Of a DNA stretch of 30,320 nucleotides, positions 7,860-16,100 are shown in pieces. The position numbers were made by a program, and so were the translations under genes. The stretch spans positions 262-30,581 of the forward strand of contig DPJL01000252.1 of the NCBI GenBank assembly GCA_003543035.1. Direction: 5' to 3'. The notes beneath the pieces were generated by a model. That model did no database searches, had not been told where the DNA came from, and worked only from the letters and a program-made list of their open reading frames with translations. The DNA is from Micromonosporaceae bacterium (GTDB taxonomy: Bacteria > Actinomycetota > Actinomycetes > Mycobacteriales > Micromonosporaceae). Position 1 is the first letter of the stretch, and every line of letters begins with the position of its first letter.

Positions 7860-9085
7860 CAGAGTCGTTCTCGCTGTTGCCAGAGGCGGCCGAGCCGGAA
7901 CTTCGCGTTGCCCAGCGATCGCTTGGGCTGCTTAAGACCGTGCCCGAGTTGGCACCGCGCTACACCAACCACGACAAGGTGCTCACGCTCGATGACGTTG
8001 CCGCGCTTCCGGTGCTGATGAAAGACGACCTCAACGTTGCCCTGGCACATCTGAAGCCCAAGGCCGAGCGCGGCGCAACCTGGCTGTTCCAAAGCGGGGG
8101 AAGTACTGGCGCACCTAAGGTCGGTTATGCTCCCACGGGCTTCTACATGACCGGTGTGTACGAGCAGTGGCGGCCGCTGGATCGCGACGATGTCTTCGTC
8201 AACGCCTGGGGCGCCGGTCGCATGTGGGGCGCGCACTTCCTTGCCGCGGCCTTCGCCGATCTGTCCGGGTGTCAGGTGATCGCAGTCGGCTCGGTCACCA
8301 AGGACGAATACGGTGACTGGCTTGGATTCTTTGCCTCCCGCGAGGTAACCGCCATCGGCGGCACGCCGAGCGTGCTGCGGCTGTGGTTCGCGCATGCGCG
8401 GGCCGCAGGCGTGCAACTTCCGGCCTTGCGTAAGGTGCTCTGGCTCGGCGAGGCATGGCATCCACAGCTCGACGACGACATGGCCGCGGTCGCGCCGAAC
8501 GCGCGCCGCTGGGGGATGTTCGGTAGCACCGAAACCTGGGTCGTCGGTACCAACACCCCTGACTGCCCGGCGGACATGTTCCACACGTTGCCCGAGCAGT
8601 TGGTGCATGTGAGCGCGGATGAGCTGCTGGACTTCACCACGCTGAACCCCGACATGCTGAACCCGGTGCTGCGTTACCAGACCGGTGACGCCGGTCAGTT
8701 CGTGTCGTGCGCTTGCGGCCGGCCAGGCAAGGCAATGCAGGTGTTGGGCCGCCGGGACAGCGTGGTGCAGGTACGTGGCCTGGGGCTGCACGTGGATGAC
8801 ATCATCGCGCAGGTGGAACGCGAGCCTGGCGTGTCCCGGGCACAAATCCTGATCACCGAGCAGCAGGGGCGAGTGTCCAAAGTGGACGTGCTGTTGCTGG
8901 CCGGCCATGACGTCGCACCGGACCTCGCCGAGCGGCTGCGCAAGGACCTCATGACCGCAACGTTCACCCTTAGCACGGCGTTCCAGCACGACCCGGATTC
9001 CTTCCAGGTAAGGAAAGTCGGCGCACTGATCAGCAACGAGCGCACCGGTAAGACCTCGAACTTCGTCGTGCGGGAAGAGTCGTGA
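7856..9085 (+). CDS. PaaK-like adenylate-forming enzyme 1
   Basis: Member of the phenylacetate-CoA ligase-like (PaaK) branch of the ANL superfamily, 409 aa. Motifs in order: ATP loop FQSGGSTGAPKVG, FGSTET, YQTGD, the hinge region GRRDSVVQVRG, and C-terminal RTGKTSN carrying the candidate catalytic Lys. It should activate a carboxylic acid as acyl-AMP and pass it to CoA, a carrier protein or an amine. The start ATG at 7856 overlaps the ATP-grasp stop by 4 bp, and its stop overlaps the exporter's GTG (GTGA). True phenylacetate catabolism is unlikely, since two diverged copies sit in one operon with an exporter and no paa oxygenase genes. The acid activated cannot be read from the sequence. Confidence 0.8.
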   Translation: MTESFSLLPEAAEPELRVAQRSLGLLKTVPELAPRYTNHDKVLTLDDVAALPVLMKDDLNVALAHLKPKAERGATWLFQSGGSTGAPKVGYAPTGFYMTGVYEQWRPLDRDDVFVNAWGAGRMWGAHFLAAAFADLSGCQVIAVGSVTKDEYGDWLGFFASREVTAIGGTPSVLRLWFAHARAAGVQLPALRKVLWLGEAWHPQLDDDMAAVAPNARRWGMFGSTETWVVGTNTPDCPADMFHTLPEQLVHVSADELLDFTTLNPDMLNPVLRYQTGDAGQFVSCACGRPGKAMQVLGRRDSVVQVRGLGLHVDDIIAQVEREPGVSRAQILITEQQGRVSKVDVLLLAGHDVAPDLAERLRKDLMTATFTLSTAFQHDPDSFQVRKVGALISNERTGKTSNFVVREES

Positions 9086-10383
9086 AGCGTCCGGCGCTAC
9101 GGCTACCGGCATCCCTGGGCCGCGAGTACAACCTGTTCTGGGCCGGCCAGGCGGTGAGCAACGTCGGCGACCGGATCACCATATTCGTGGTGCCGACCGT
9201 CATGATCTTCGTGCTGCATGCGTCCGCTCTTGAGGTGGGCATCGTGGCGATGGCGCAGTACCTGGGAATCCCCCTGCTCGGGCCGATCGCCGGCATTCTG
9301 GTCGACCGGTGGGACAAGCGCCGGACCATGCTGATGTGCGACGTCATCCGGCTCGTGGCGGTGGCCGTCATCCCGCTGGCGTACTGGTGGGGCTGGCTGT
9401 CGACACCGTTGCTGTTTGTCTGTGTCGCGGTGATCAGCGGTGCGACGATCTTCTTCAACGTCGGCTACCTCGTAGCCGTCCCCTCCGTCGTGCCGGAACG
9501 CCACCTCGTCCGCGCCTATTCACGCTTGGAAGGCACCGGCTCGGTGTCTGAAGTGGCCGGTCCGTCGATCGCGGCGGGCCTGTACAGCGCGCTCGGCGTG
9601 GCCGCCCTGATCGTGGACGCGGCCAGCTATCTGGTGTCGGCCGTTTGCTTCCGGTACATGCTGCCGTGGGGGGAAAGGACGGTTCAGCAAGGTTCCGTCT
9701 GGTCGCGGCTGACCGTGGGATTCAGGCTCAACTGGGCCGACCCGGTGCTGCGGCGGGTGGTCATTGCCGCGGTGACCCTCAACTCCGGCGGCCCCATCTT
9801 CGTCACCGTGCTGCCGATTTTGGCGTACCGAGGCCTCGGCATGTCCGTCGGCGTCTTCGGTGCGGCCATGTCGGTCGCGGCAGCGGGTGCGGTGGTCGGC
9901 GCGGTGGTCGCCCCGAAGATCAGCGATCGGCTGGGCACCGGGAAGACGATGGCGTGGGCGCTGCTGCTGCACTGCCTGGTCGGGCTCGGTGTTCTCGCCG
10001 CGCCGGCGCTCCCGCCGGGGCCGGTGATCGCCGTGACGATGGGGTTCTACGGCTTCTTCATGTCGTGTATCAACGTGTGCAGCGCGCCCACTCGGCAGTC
10101 GCGGATGTCCGCCCAGAACCAGGGCGTGATGCACGCCGCGTTCCGGACCGTGACCTGGGGAGTGATCCCGTTGGCCGCCCTCGTGGGCGGTCTGGCGGTC
10201 ACCCTGATGACCGGCCCACTCGGCATCCTCAACGCCGCTCGGGTGGCGATGGCCGGCGGTACCCTGCTGGCGGCCTTCTCGTTCCTGCCGGCGGTGCGGA
10301 TCCAGCCACTGCTCGACCAGGCCAAGCGGGAACGAGAGCTCGCGGCGGGCAACGAGCCGACGCTGGCGGAAAGCAAGCCATGA
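9082..10383 (+). CDS. MFS exporter (EntS/MFS_3-like)
   Basis: Major facilitator superfamily permease, 433 aa, with about twelve hydrophobic segments and the loop DRWDKRRTM between helices 2 and 3. The opening segment (YNLFWAGQAVSNVGDRI) is typical of the MFS_3 branch that includes the enterobactin exporter. It starts at GTG 9082 overlapping the previous stop, and its own stop overlaps the SDR start (ATGA), so it is an internal member of the biosynthetic operon. Export of the product, giving self-protection, is the natural role. It is the only transporter or likely resistance gene inside the cluster. Import cannot be excluded. Confidence 0.85.
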   Translation: MKRPALRLPASLGREYNLFWAGQAVSNVGDRITIFVVPTVMIFVLHASALEVGIVAMAQYLGIPLLGPIAGILVDRWDKRRTMLMCDVIRLVAVAVIPLAYWWGWLSTPLLFVCVAVISGATIFFNVGYLVAVPSVVPERHLVRAYSRLEGTGSVSEVAGPSIAAGLYSALGVAALIVDAASYLVSAVCFRYMLPWGERTVQQGSVWSRLTVGFRLNWADPVLRRVVIAAVTLNSGGPIFVTVLPILAYRGLGMSVGVFGAAMSVAAAGAVVGAVVAPKISDRLGTGKTMAWALLLHCLVGLGVLAAPALPPGPVIAVTMGFYGFFMSCINVCSAPTRQSRMSAQNQGVMHAAFRTVTWGVIPLAALVGGLAVTLMTGPLGILNAARVAMAGGTLLAAFSFLPAVRIQPLLDQAKRERELAAGNEPTLAESKP

Positions 10384-11237
10384 CGACGCCGCACCGGACG
10401 GTTCTGGTGACCGGGACATCCTCGGGCATCGGGCTGGCAACCGCGGTTACCGCGGCCAGAGCCGGGTTCACGACGGTGGCGACGATGCGTGAACCGGATC
10501 GGGCCCAGGCGCTGCGCGACGCGGCGGAACGTGCCGATGTCACGCTGGATATCCGACGCCTCGACGTGACCGACGCCGAATCCATTGCGACCTGCCTTGA
10601 AGGCGTAAGCAACACGTATGGGCGGTTGGATGCGGTGGTCAACAACGCCGGCATCTCCAACTTCGACCCGACGATGGAGATGTCCACAATGGACGCTCTG
10701 CGGACCAATCTGGAGGTGAACTTCTTCGGCGTCATTGCGGTGAGCCGAGCCGCGATGCCGTTGCTGCGCGCCAGTCTCGGGCGGCTAGTGACCATCGGCA
10801 GCGTGCATGGAGTCGTCGGCCAGCCGTTCAACGAGGCCTACTGCGCGGCTAAATTCGCCGTCGAAGGCTTCATGGAGAGCCTGGCCCCGGTTGCTGAGGC
10901 ACACGGCGTGAAAGTGTCCATCGTGGTGCCAGGGTTCGTGCCGGACACCTCGTTCGGGGTATTCCCCGACATCAACCGCTCGACCATCCAGGCCGCCTCC
11001 GGCCCCTACGCGCCGACATTCGCCTCCTATATCGACTGGGTCACCGGCCAGGGCTGGGAGGCGGCAGGACAGAAGTCGCAGGAGGTGGCCGAGGTGGTGG
11101 TGCATACCCTCTGCACCGACCAACCGGCATTGCGGGTCCCGGCCAACCAGTGGGTCGCCGAATACCTGGACCAAAAGCTGGCCGACCGGGATGGTTCGGC
11201 CGTCCAATCCCTCGCCCGGAATTGGATTGGGCGTTAG
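10380..11237 (+). CDS. Short-chain dehydrogenase/reductase (classical)
   Basis: Classical SDR oxidoreductase, 285 aa. It shows the cofactor motif TGTSSGIG (residues 14-21), NNAGIS, the catalytic Ser in IGSVHG and the active-site YCAAK. NADPH preference is likely but not proved by sequence. Starting at ATG 10380 it overlaps the exporter stop by 4 bp; the next gene begins 15 bp after its stop. In the cluster it could reduce a carbonyl or imine, for example the aldehyde or cyclic imine expected from the amine oxidase in the opposite operon. That pairing is a guess. The C-terminal ~60 residues are longer than in minimal SDRs. Confidence 0.85.
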   Translation: MTTPHRTVLVTGTSSGIGLATAVTAARAGFTTVATMREPDRAQALRDAAERADVTLDIRRLDVTDAESIATCLEGVSNTYGRLDAVVNNAGISNFDPTMEMSTMDALRTNLEVNFFGVIAVSRAAMPLLRASLGRLVTIGSVHGVVGQPFNEAYCAAKFAVEGFMESLAPVAEAHGVKVSIVVPGFVPDTSFGVFPDINRSTIQAASGPYAPTFASYIDWVTGQGWEAAGQKSQEVAEVVVHTLCTDQPALRVPANQWVAEYLDQKLADRDGSAVQSLARNWIGR

Positions 11238-11252
11238 CAAGAGGAGAGGCAC

Positions 11253-12551
11253 GTGCCCGCGAAGTCGTTAAACGAACTGGTCGAGTTCGCCCGGCGTCAT
11301 TCGCCGTTCTACGCGGAGGTGTATCGCGATGTGCCGCAGACCATCTCGCACATAACCGAGCTTCCCATTCTCGATCAGGCTGCCTTCTGGGCCGCGAACA
11401 CGTGGCCGGACAACAGGTTGCTGACCGGCCCATTGCTGGATGCGGGTGTGTACAAGACCGGCGGCACCACGGGTGCGCCGAAGTTCTCCCCGTGGACGCG
11501 CACTGAGCACGCCGACTCGGTGACCGCGTTCGGCGAGGGCATGGTCCAGGCCGGGCTCAAGCCGGGGCATCGAGTGGCAAACTTGTTCTGCGCCGGAGAG
11601 CTCTACGGTGGATTTCTCTACATCGAAGGCGCTCTACACCATGCCCCGGTGGAAAACGTTCGCCTGCCTGTGGGCTGCGCGGCGTCCAACGAATACATCG
11701 CGGATCTGATCTCCGACTTTGGTGTGAACGTGCTCGCGGGCGAGCCGATGAAGCTGAGCGCGGTGGCCGAGTGCGTGGTCCAGCGTGGCCAGATCGCCGA
11801 CTCCATAGAGCTGGTGCTCTTCGCCGGTGACATCCTCTTCAATGATCTCCGGCCGATGTTGGCGCGGGCCTTCCCTAAGGCGGCCATCTCCTCGCTCGGC
11901 TACGCGTCGGTCGACGCGGGACTGGTCGGCGCACCCGTACCGGGAGACGACGTTCGGGTACACGAGGCGTTCCCCAATCGCACATTGGTGGAACTGGTCG
12001 ACGACGTGACAGGTGAGCCCATCACGGCTGTGGGTGTGCCCGGCCGGTTGGTGGTCACCAACCTGTTCCGCACCCTGATGCCGATAATCCGTTATCCGGT
12101 AGGCGATCGGGCCGAATGGGTCGAGCCCGAGCGGCAGCGGTTCCGGCTTGTCGGCCGGTCCCTCGAGGGTGCCCGGGTGGGGACGGTCGCGATGCCGACC
12201 GAGGACATTCGCGGGGTGCTCATCGCCGCCGACCCGGATCGGATCATCAGCGGGATGCAGATGGTGCAGCGCCGCTGGGATGGCAAGGATGGGCTCATCC
12301 TGCGGTTGGCGTGCACAGAGGAGCCTCCCGCCGAACTGACCGCACGGCTCATCGATGCCGTTTATGCGGCCCGCCCGCTTTACCCCGCGGAGGTCGAGAT
12401 TGGCGCGATCCACCACCTCATCGTCGAGTGGGTGCGCCTTTCCGAGCTGGTGACCAACCCGCGTACCGGCAAGCTCCAGCAGGTGGTGGACGAGCGCCCG
12501 CACGCCACCGACGTCAGTCCGGCCAGCTCGGAGACCGGCCCAGTGTCCTGA
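11253..12551 (+). CDS. PaaK-like adenylate-forming enzyme 2
   Basis: Second PaaK-type ANL enzyme, 432 aa, starting at GTG 11253 with GAGGAG (11241-11246) six bases upstream. Motifs: YKTGGTTGAPKFSP (ATP loop), a variant YASVDAG where most members have a Ser/Thr-Glu motif, RYPVGDRAEW, GRSLEGARVGT and C-terminal NPRTGKLQQ with the likely catalytic Lys. It is clearly diverged from the copy at 7856, so the two probably activate different acids. It is the last gene of the plus operon, and its final 38 bp overlap the end of the convergent minus operon. The replaced Glu in the adenylate-binding motif could alter or weaken activity. Confidence 0.78.
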   Translation: MPAKSLNELVEFARRHSPFYAEVYRDVPQTISHITELPILDQAAFWAANTWPDNRLLTGPLLDAGVYKTGGTTGAPKFSPWTRTEHADSVTAFGEGMVQAGLKPGHRVANLFCAGELYGGFLYIEGALHHAPVENVRLPVGCAASNEYIADLISDFGVNVLAGEPMKLSAVAECVVQRGQIADSIELVLFAGDILFNDLRPMLARAFPKAAISSLGYASVDAGLVGAPVPGDDVRVHEAFPNRTLVELVDDVTGEPITAVGVPGRLVVTNLFRTLMPIIRYPVGDRAEWVEPERQRFRLVGRSLEGARVGTVAMPTEDIRGVLIAADPDRIISGMQMVQRRWDGKDGLILRLACTEEPPAELTARLIDAVYAARPLYPAEVEIGAIHHLIVEWVRLSELVTNPRTGKLQQVVDERPHATDVSPASSETGPVS

Positions 12552-13092
12552 GTAGATAGTCCTGTTTGGACTCGCCTGGCTTCGGCAACAGCGCGGGACG
12601 GAAGCTCGCGTTGGGGCGCAGCCGATTCGGGCCGTTGAGCACCTCGCGATCGCCAATCGCCTGCACCGCTTCGATCAGGTCCTCGTCGAACGCCACCGGG
12701 TACCCGATCGCGGCGGCCACATCCCAGCCGTGGACCAGATAGTCGAGTAGGTGGAAGCCGATCGCCTGCGCGGCCGGAAAGGTGATGGCGTCGTTGATGC
12801 GCGGCAGCCAGAAGCTCGCCACGGGCGTGCGGAACGCGGTCACCACATCGTCGGCCGAGCGGGCGTATTCGACCCGCAGGCCCGGGTCGAATTCTCTCAA
12901 GAGCCACACGCTGCGATCGATGACCTCGCCTTGCGCGGCCGCCGCGAAGCCCCGGTTGTCGAGGATCATGTGCTCGACCAGCTGCCGCAGATTCCACTCC
13001 GTGCACGGGGTGGGCAGCTCCCACTGCTCGTCCTTGATCAGGGACACGATCTCGGTGCTCTGGCTCATCGTGCGCCGGTGCAGCTCAAGCAT
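12514..13092 (-). CDS. TIGR03086/DinB-like (mycothiol-associated) protein
   Basis: Actinobacterial four-helix protein of the TIGR03086 / maleylpyruvate-isomerase N-terminal type, 192 aa. Recognisable parts are PTPCTEWNLRQLVEHM near the N-terminus and FHLLDYLVHGWDVA, which give the His/Asp metal-binding set of this fold. Related proteins include mycothiol-dependent transferases and isomerases, but most have no assigned reaction. The ATG at 13092 overlaps the KamA stop by 8 bp, so it is translationally coupled and is the last gene of the minus operon. It ends 38 bp inside the convergent PaaK-like gene. Its role in the cluster is unknown; a mycothiol- or metal-dependent transfer is possible. Confidence 0.75.
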   Translation of the reverse strand: MLELHRRTMSQSTEIVSLIKDEQWELPTPCTEWNLRQLVEHMILDNRGFAAAAQGEVIDRSVWLLREFDPGLRVEYARSADDVVTAFRTPVASFWLPRINDAITFPAAQAIGFHLLDYLVHGWDVAAAIGYPVAFDEDLIEAVQAIGDREVLNGPNRLRPNASFRPALLPKPGESKQDYLLRTLGRSPSWPD

Positions 13093-14353
13093 TTTCGGAC
13101 CACCATCTCTTGCCGCTTTCGGGCAGCGTCGCGATCGGATCGTAGTACGCGTGCCGGGGATCCTCGCTCCAGACCGAGATGCCTCGCTCGCGGTCGTATT
13201 CGGTCACCTGGTGCACCCAGCGCTTGCCGAGGTAGGGGACATCGCAAACGATGCGTGGGGTGGCATAGCCGGGAAGGTACCCCATGATGTCCTCCTGCAG
13301 GAGCTGCGCTTGGTGCAAGGGAATCCGCCAATGTTCCGCGTGCGGGATCATGTCGCACAGGTAGAAGTAGTAGGGCAGGATGTTGGCCTCGCCTTGCAGC
13401 GCAAAGCACAGGTCGAGCAGGTTGTGCCGGTCCGCGTTGACGCCGCGCAGGAGCACACCTTGGTTGCGCACGTCCCGCACGCCCGCATCGAGCAGGGCTC
13501 GGGCCGCCTGCGCGACAAGGGGTGTCACCGATTGCCGGTGGTTGGCATGAGTGTGCACGGCGAGATTCACTGCCTGCCGCGCGGCCTTCGTGGCAAGGCG
13601 CTCCATTCCCTCGAGCACCTCTGTCTGCAACCAGTGCTGCGGCAAGCCGATGAGCGCCTTGGTAGCCAGGCGAATGTCGCGAATGGACGGTAGGTCCAGC
13701 AGGCGTTTCACGAACGATTCCAGCTGCGGCCACGGCACATTGGCGACATCGCCGCCAGAGACGACGACATCGCGGACACCCGGTGTCCGCTTGAGATAGT
13801 CGAGCATCTGCTCCTGGCGATCACTTCTTCTAAGGAGCAATCTTGCTTTCGTCACCTGTGGGGTCGAGGTGCCGACGAGGTCCATTCGGGTGCAGTGGCC
13901 GCAATACTGCGGGCAGGTGGACACGAGCTCGGCGAGCACCTTGGTGGGATAGCGGTGCGTGAGCCCTTCCACCACCCACATCTCCGCCTCGTGCAACGAG
14001 TCCCGGCTTGCCCGAGGGTGACTCTTGGCGAAACGATCGCTCTTGACCGGCAACATGTAGCGGCGGATCGGGTCGCTTTCCCAAGAAGCGGTGATGGTGT
14101 TAAGCATCTGTGGCGGGAGCAGCATCGGCATCGTGGCGTGGTGCGCCATGTCGGCCTCGAGGTCGCTGAAAGAGCTTTCGGGCCAAAGGTTTCCGACGAC
14201 GGCACGCAACTGGCGCAGGTTCTTTACGCAGTGCGCGCGCTGCCATTGCGCATCGCGCCACTGCGCTTCGGTGACCTCACGCCAGCCCGGCAGCCGTCGC
14301 CAGTCCGGCTCGGCCAACTCGGCCCGGACGTACTGGTACGGCTGCCGGGTCAC
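13085..14353 (-). CDS. kamA: Lysine 2,3-aminomutase (radical SAM, PLP)
   Basis: KamA-family radical SAM aminomutase, 422 aa, GTG start. The iron-sulfur motif is CPQYCGHC (Cys147, Cys151, Cys154), followed by VVVSGGD for SAM binding and VPYLGK with Lys377, the likely PLP Schiff-base residue. Asp334 (YLCD) and Asp371 (VCDVP) align with the two aspartates that hold the substrate epsilon-amine in clostridial lysine 2,3-aminomutase. Glutamate aminomutases have other residues there, so L-lysine to beta-lysine is the best call. The C-terminal zinc cysteines of the clostridial enzyme are missing. It sits between an acyl-CoA synthetase and a TIGR03086 protein, downstream in the same operon as an A domain with a diamino-acid-type pocket. 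That context points to beta-lysine as a building block. Confidence 0.88.
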   Translation of the reverse strand: MTRQPYQYVRAELAEPDWRRLPGWREVTEAQWRDAQWQRAHCVKNLRQLRAVVGNLWPESSFSDLEADMAHHATMPMLLPPQMLNTITASWESDPIRRYMLPVKSDRFAKSHPRASRDSLHEAEMWVVEGLTHRYPTKVLAELVSTCPQYCGHCTRMDLVGTSTPQVTKARLLLRRSDRQEQMLDYLKRTPGVRDVVVSGGDVANVPWPQLESFVKRLLDLPSIRDIRLATKALIGLPQHWLQTEVLEGMERLATKAARQAVNLAVHTHANHRQSVTPLVAQAARALLDAGVRDVRNQGVLLRGVNADRHNLLDLCFALQGEANILPYYFYLCDMIPHAEHWRIPLHQAQLLQEDIMGYLPGYATPRIVCDVPYLGKRWVHQVTEYDRERGISVWSEDPRHAYYDPIATLPESGKRWWSENA

Positions 14354-14370
14354 TGCTTAGTCGCCTCGTT

Positions 14371-16077
14371 TCACGCGGTGAAAAGCGTGGCATAGCGGGT
14401 GCGCAGCTCGCGCTTGAGCACCTTGCCCGTCGGGCCCAGCGGATAGTCCTCCGGCGTGCGCGCGATCATCACCGTGGCCAGTTGGGTCAAGCCCGCCGCA
14501 CTTAGCTCCTTGTTCGCCTTCTCCTGCACCATTTCCGCGGTGACTCCGGCGGACTCAGCCTCCGCCTGCAACTGCACGACCGCGATCGGCACCTGGCCGC
14601 CGTCGGGTCCGGGCACGCCGACCACGTTGCAGTCGAGGACGTAGTCCCAGCAGTCGGCGATCAGGACCTCTTCGATCGGCAGGCTGTAGATCGGCCCGGC
14701 CAGCGTGTCGATGACATCGATGGTGCGGTCGAGGTGATAGAAATTGCCCTCGCTGTCCCGGCGGGCCACATCACCGGTCAGGAAGTATCCGTTGAGCCAG
14801 AAGCTTTCGGTGAGGCGCGGATTCTTCCAGTAGCCGGGGGTGATCGAGGGCGACCTGACCGCGAGCATGCCCACGGTGCCGTCGGGCACCTCGTTGCCAG
14901 CCTCATCGAGGATGGCGGCTTGCTCGACCGACGGCTGCGGTTTGCCTACGCTGCGGTCGCTGCGCGGCGTCTCCGGGGTGAACAGACCTCCGAACAGGGC
15001 CATCCCCATCTCGGACGAGCCAAGGCCGTCAACGTATTGAGAACCTGGAAGCGGCTGTTCCTCGGCCGCCTCGGTGGGGAGCAGCCACGGCTTGATCAGC
15101 CCGGCCGGTCGCTCGCCCAACTGGATGAGCCGCCGGATGTGGCCCCAGTGCGCGGAGTCGGCGGTGTTGAACCATGAGTGCACCTTGGCCGCGCCCTTGA
15201 CGGGGAGCTCCCCGGTGGCCAGCTCCACAAATGTGCGTGGGAAGGAGGCGAGCATGGTCGGCTGGAAGGCCTCCATGACCGGCTCGACTGTCACCCGGCG
15301 CCAGTCTCCCATCACGACCGTGGGTAAGCCGAGCAGCGTGGCGGTGAGGAAGTAGCTCAGCCCGCCCGCGTGCGTGTGCGGCATGAGCGACATGAGCTTG
15401 TCGTAAGGCTCGCAAGGGAATCGCACCATGCGGGGTTGCTTGCCGTCCCAGAAGGACCGGTGGCTCAGTGTTGTCCCTTTGGGGGTACCGGTGGTGCCCG
15501 ACGAGTGGATGATCGCGACGATGTCATCCGCCTTGTGCTTGTATGGGTATTGGGCAGGCAGCAGCGCCGAGGCGTCGTCGAAGGCCAGCAGCTCATGTGC
15601 GGGGGTGACGAAACGCGGCCGTGACTGTGGATCGGCTCGATAGGCGGCGGCCAGCCGGGTGGTGTCATCGGCGACCACGCCCACGACCCCTACGAAGTTC
15701 AAGTAGCGCACCATGACATCGGCGCGCATCGCGTCGTTGATCGGGGCGGGGATTGCTCCCAGTGCGGTCAAGGCGAGGAAATGAACCAGGGGCTCGAACC
15801 CTTCGGCGACCACGATGCCCACCGGCTCGCCTGGGCGTACGCCGTTCATGTGATACCACTTGGCGTACTTGTCGCGCAGTGCGGCCAGGTCCACCAGGCT
15901 GTGCCCGCGCAGTGTCACTTGGCCACGGTGATCGAGCCCGTGGGTGTAAGCGAAGTGCACGTCGCGGTTCGGGTTTGACTTGAGGGCGTAGTCGAGGAAG
16001 TTGCCCGCGCCCAGTTCCGGCTCGGTCATGAACTGCTGTCTTACCTCGAGTGGAGCGATGGGACTGTTGCCGCTCAT
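14371..16077 (-). CDS. Acyl-CoA synthetase (class I AMP-forming)
   Basis: ANL-superfamily acyl-CoA/fatty acyl-AMP ligase-like enzyme, 568 aa. The ATG at 16077 is preceded by a perfect AGGAGGTG (16083-16090) with five-base spacing; longer upstream readings run into the amine oxidase gene. Motifs: IIHSSGTTGTPKGTTLSH (ATP loop), GLGSSEMG, FLTGDVARRD, the DRTIDVID hinge and C-terminal GPTGKVLKREL carrying the catalytic Lys. It should activate a carboxylic acid as CoA thioester or acyl-AMP. Operon position between the amine oxidase (23-bp gap) and kamA ties it to the beta-lysine cluster, and it could supply the acyl partner. The acid is not predictable from what I can see. Confidence 0.87.
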   Translation of the reverse strand: MSGNSPIAPLEVRQQFMTEPELGAGNFLDYALKSNPNRDVHFAYTHGLDHRGQVTLRGHSLVDLAALRDKYAKWYHMNGVRPGEPVGIVVAEGFEPLVHFLALTALGAIPAPINDAMRADVMVRYLNFVGVVGVVADDTTRLAAAYRADPQSRPRFVTPAHELLAFDDASALLPAQYPYKHKADDIVAIIHSSGTTGTPKGTTLSHRSFWDGKQPRMVRFPCEPYDKLMSLMPHTHAGGLSYFLTATLLGLPTVVMGDWRRVTVEPVMEAFQPTMLASFPRTFVELATGELPVKGAAKVHSWFNTADSAHWGHIRRLIQLGERPAGLIKPWLLPTEAAEEQPLPGSQYVDGLGSSEMGMALFGGLFTPETPRSDRSVGKPQPSVEQAAILDEAGNEVPDGTVGMLAVRSPSITPGYWKNPRLTESFWLNGYFLTGDVARRDSEGNFYHLDRTIDVIDTLAGPIYSLPIEEVLIADCWDYVLDCNVVGVPGPDGGQVPIAVVQLQAEAESAGVTAEMVQEKANKELSAAGLTQLATVMIARTPEDYPLGPTGKVLKRELRTRYATLFTA

Positions 16078-16100
16078 TTCGACACCTCCTGGGGGGAAAG

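Noticed and set aside
6440..12551. Phenylacetate catabolic operon
   Set aside because: PaaI- and PaaK-like genes suggested it, but there are no paaABCDE, paaG or paaZ genes, and the operon has an exporter and an ATP-grasp ligase.
12751..13693. Plus-strand frames across the TIGR03086 and kamA genes
   Set aside because: They are opposite well-supported minus-strand genes with cluster motifs and coupled starts, and have no domain signature of their own.
13085..14353. Glutamate or arginine 2,3-aminomutase
   Set aside because: Both aspartates that bind the lysine epsilon-amine are kept, and the partner A domain has a diamino-acid-type pocket.
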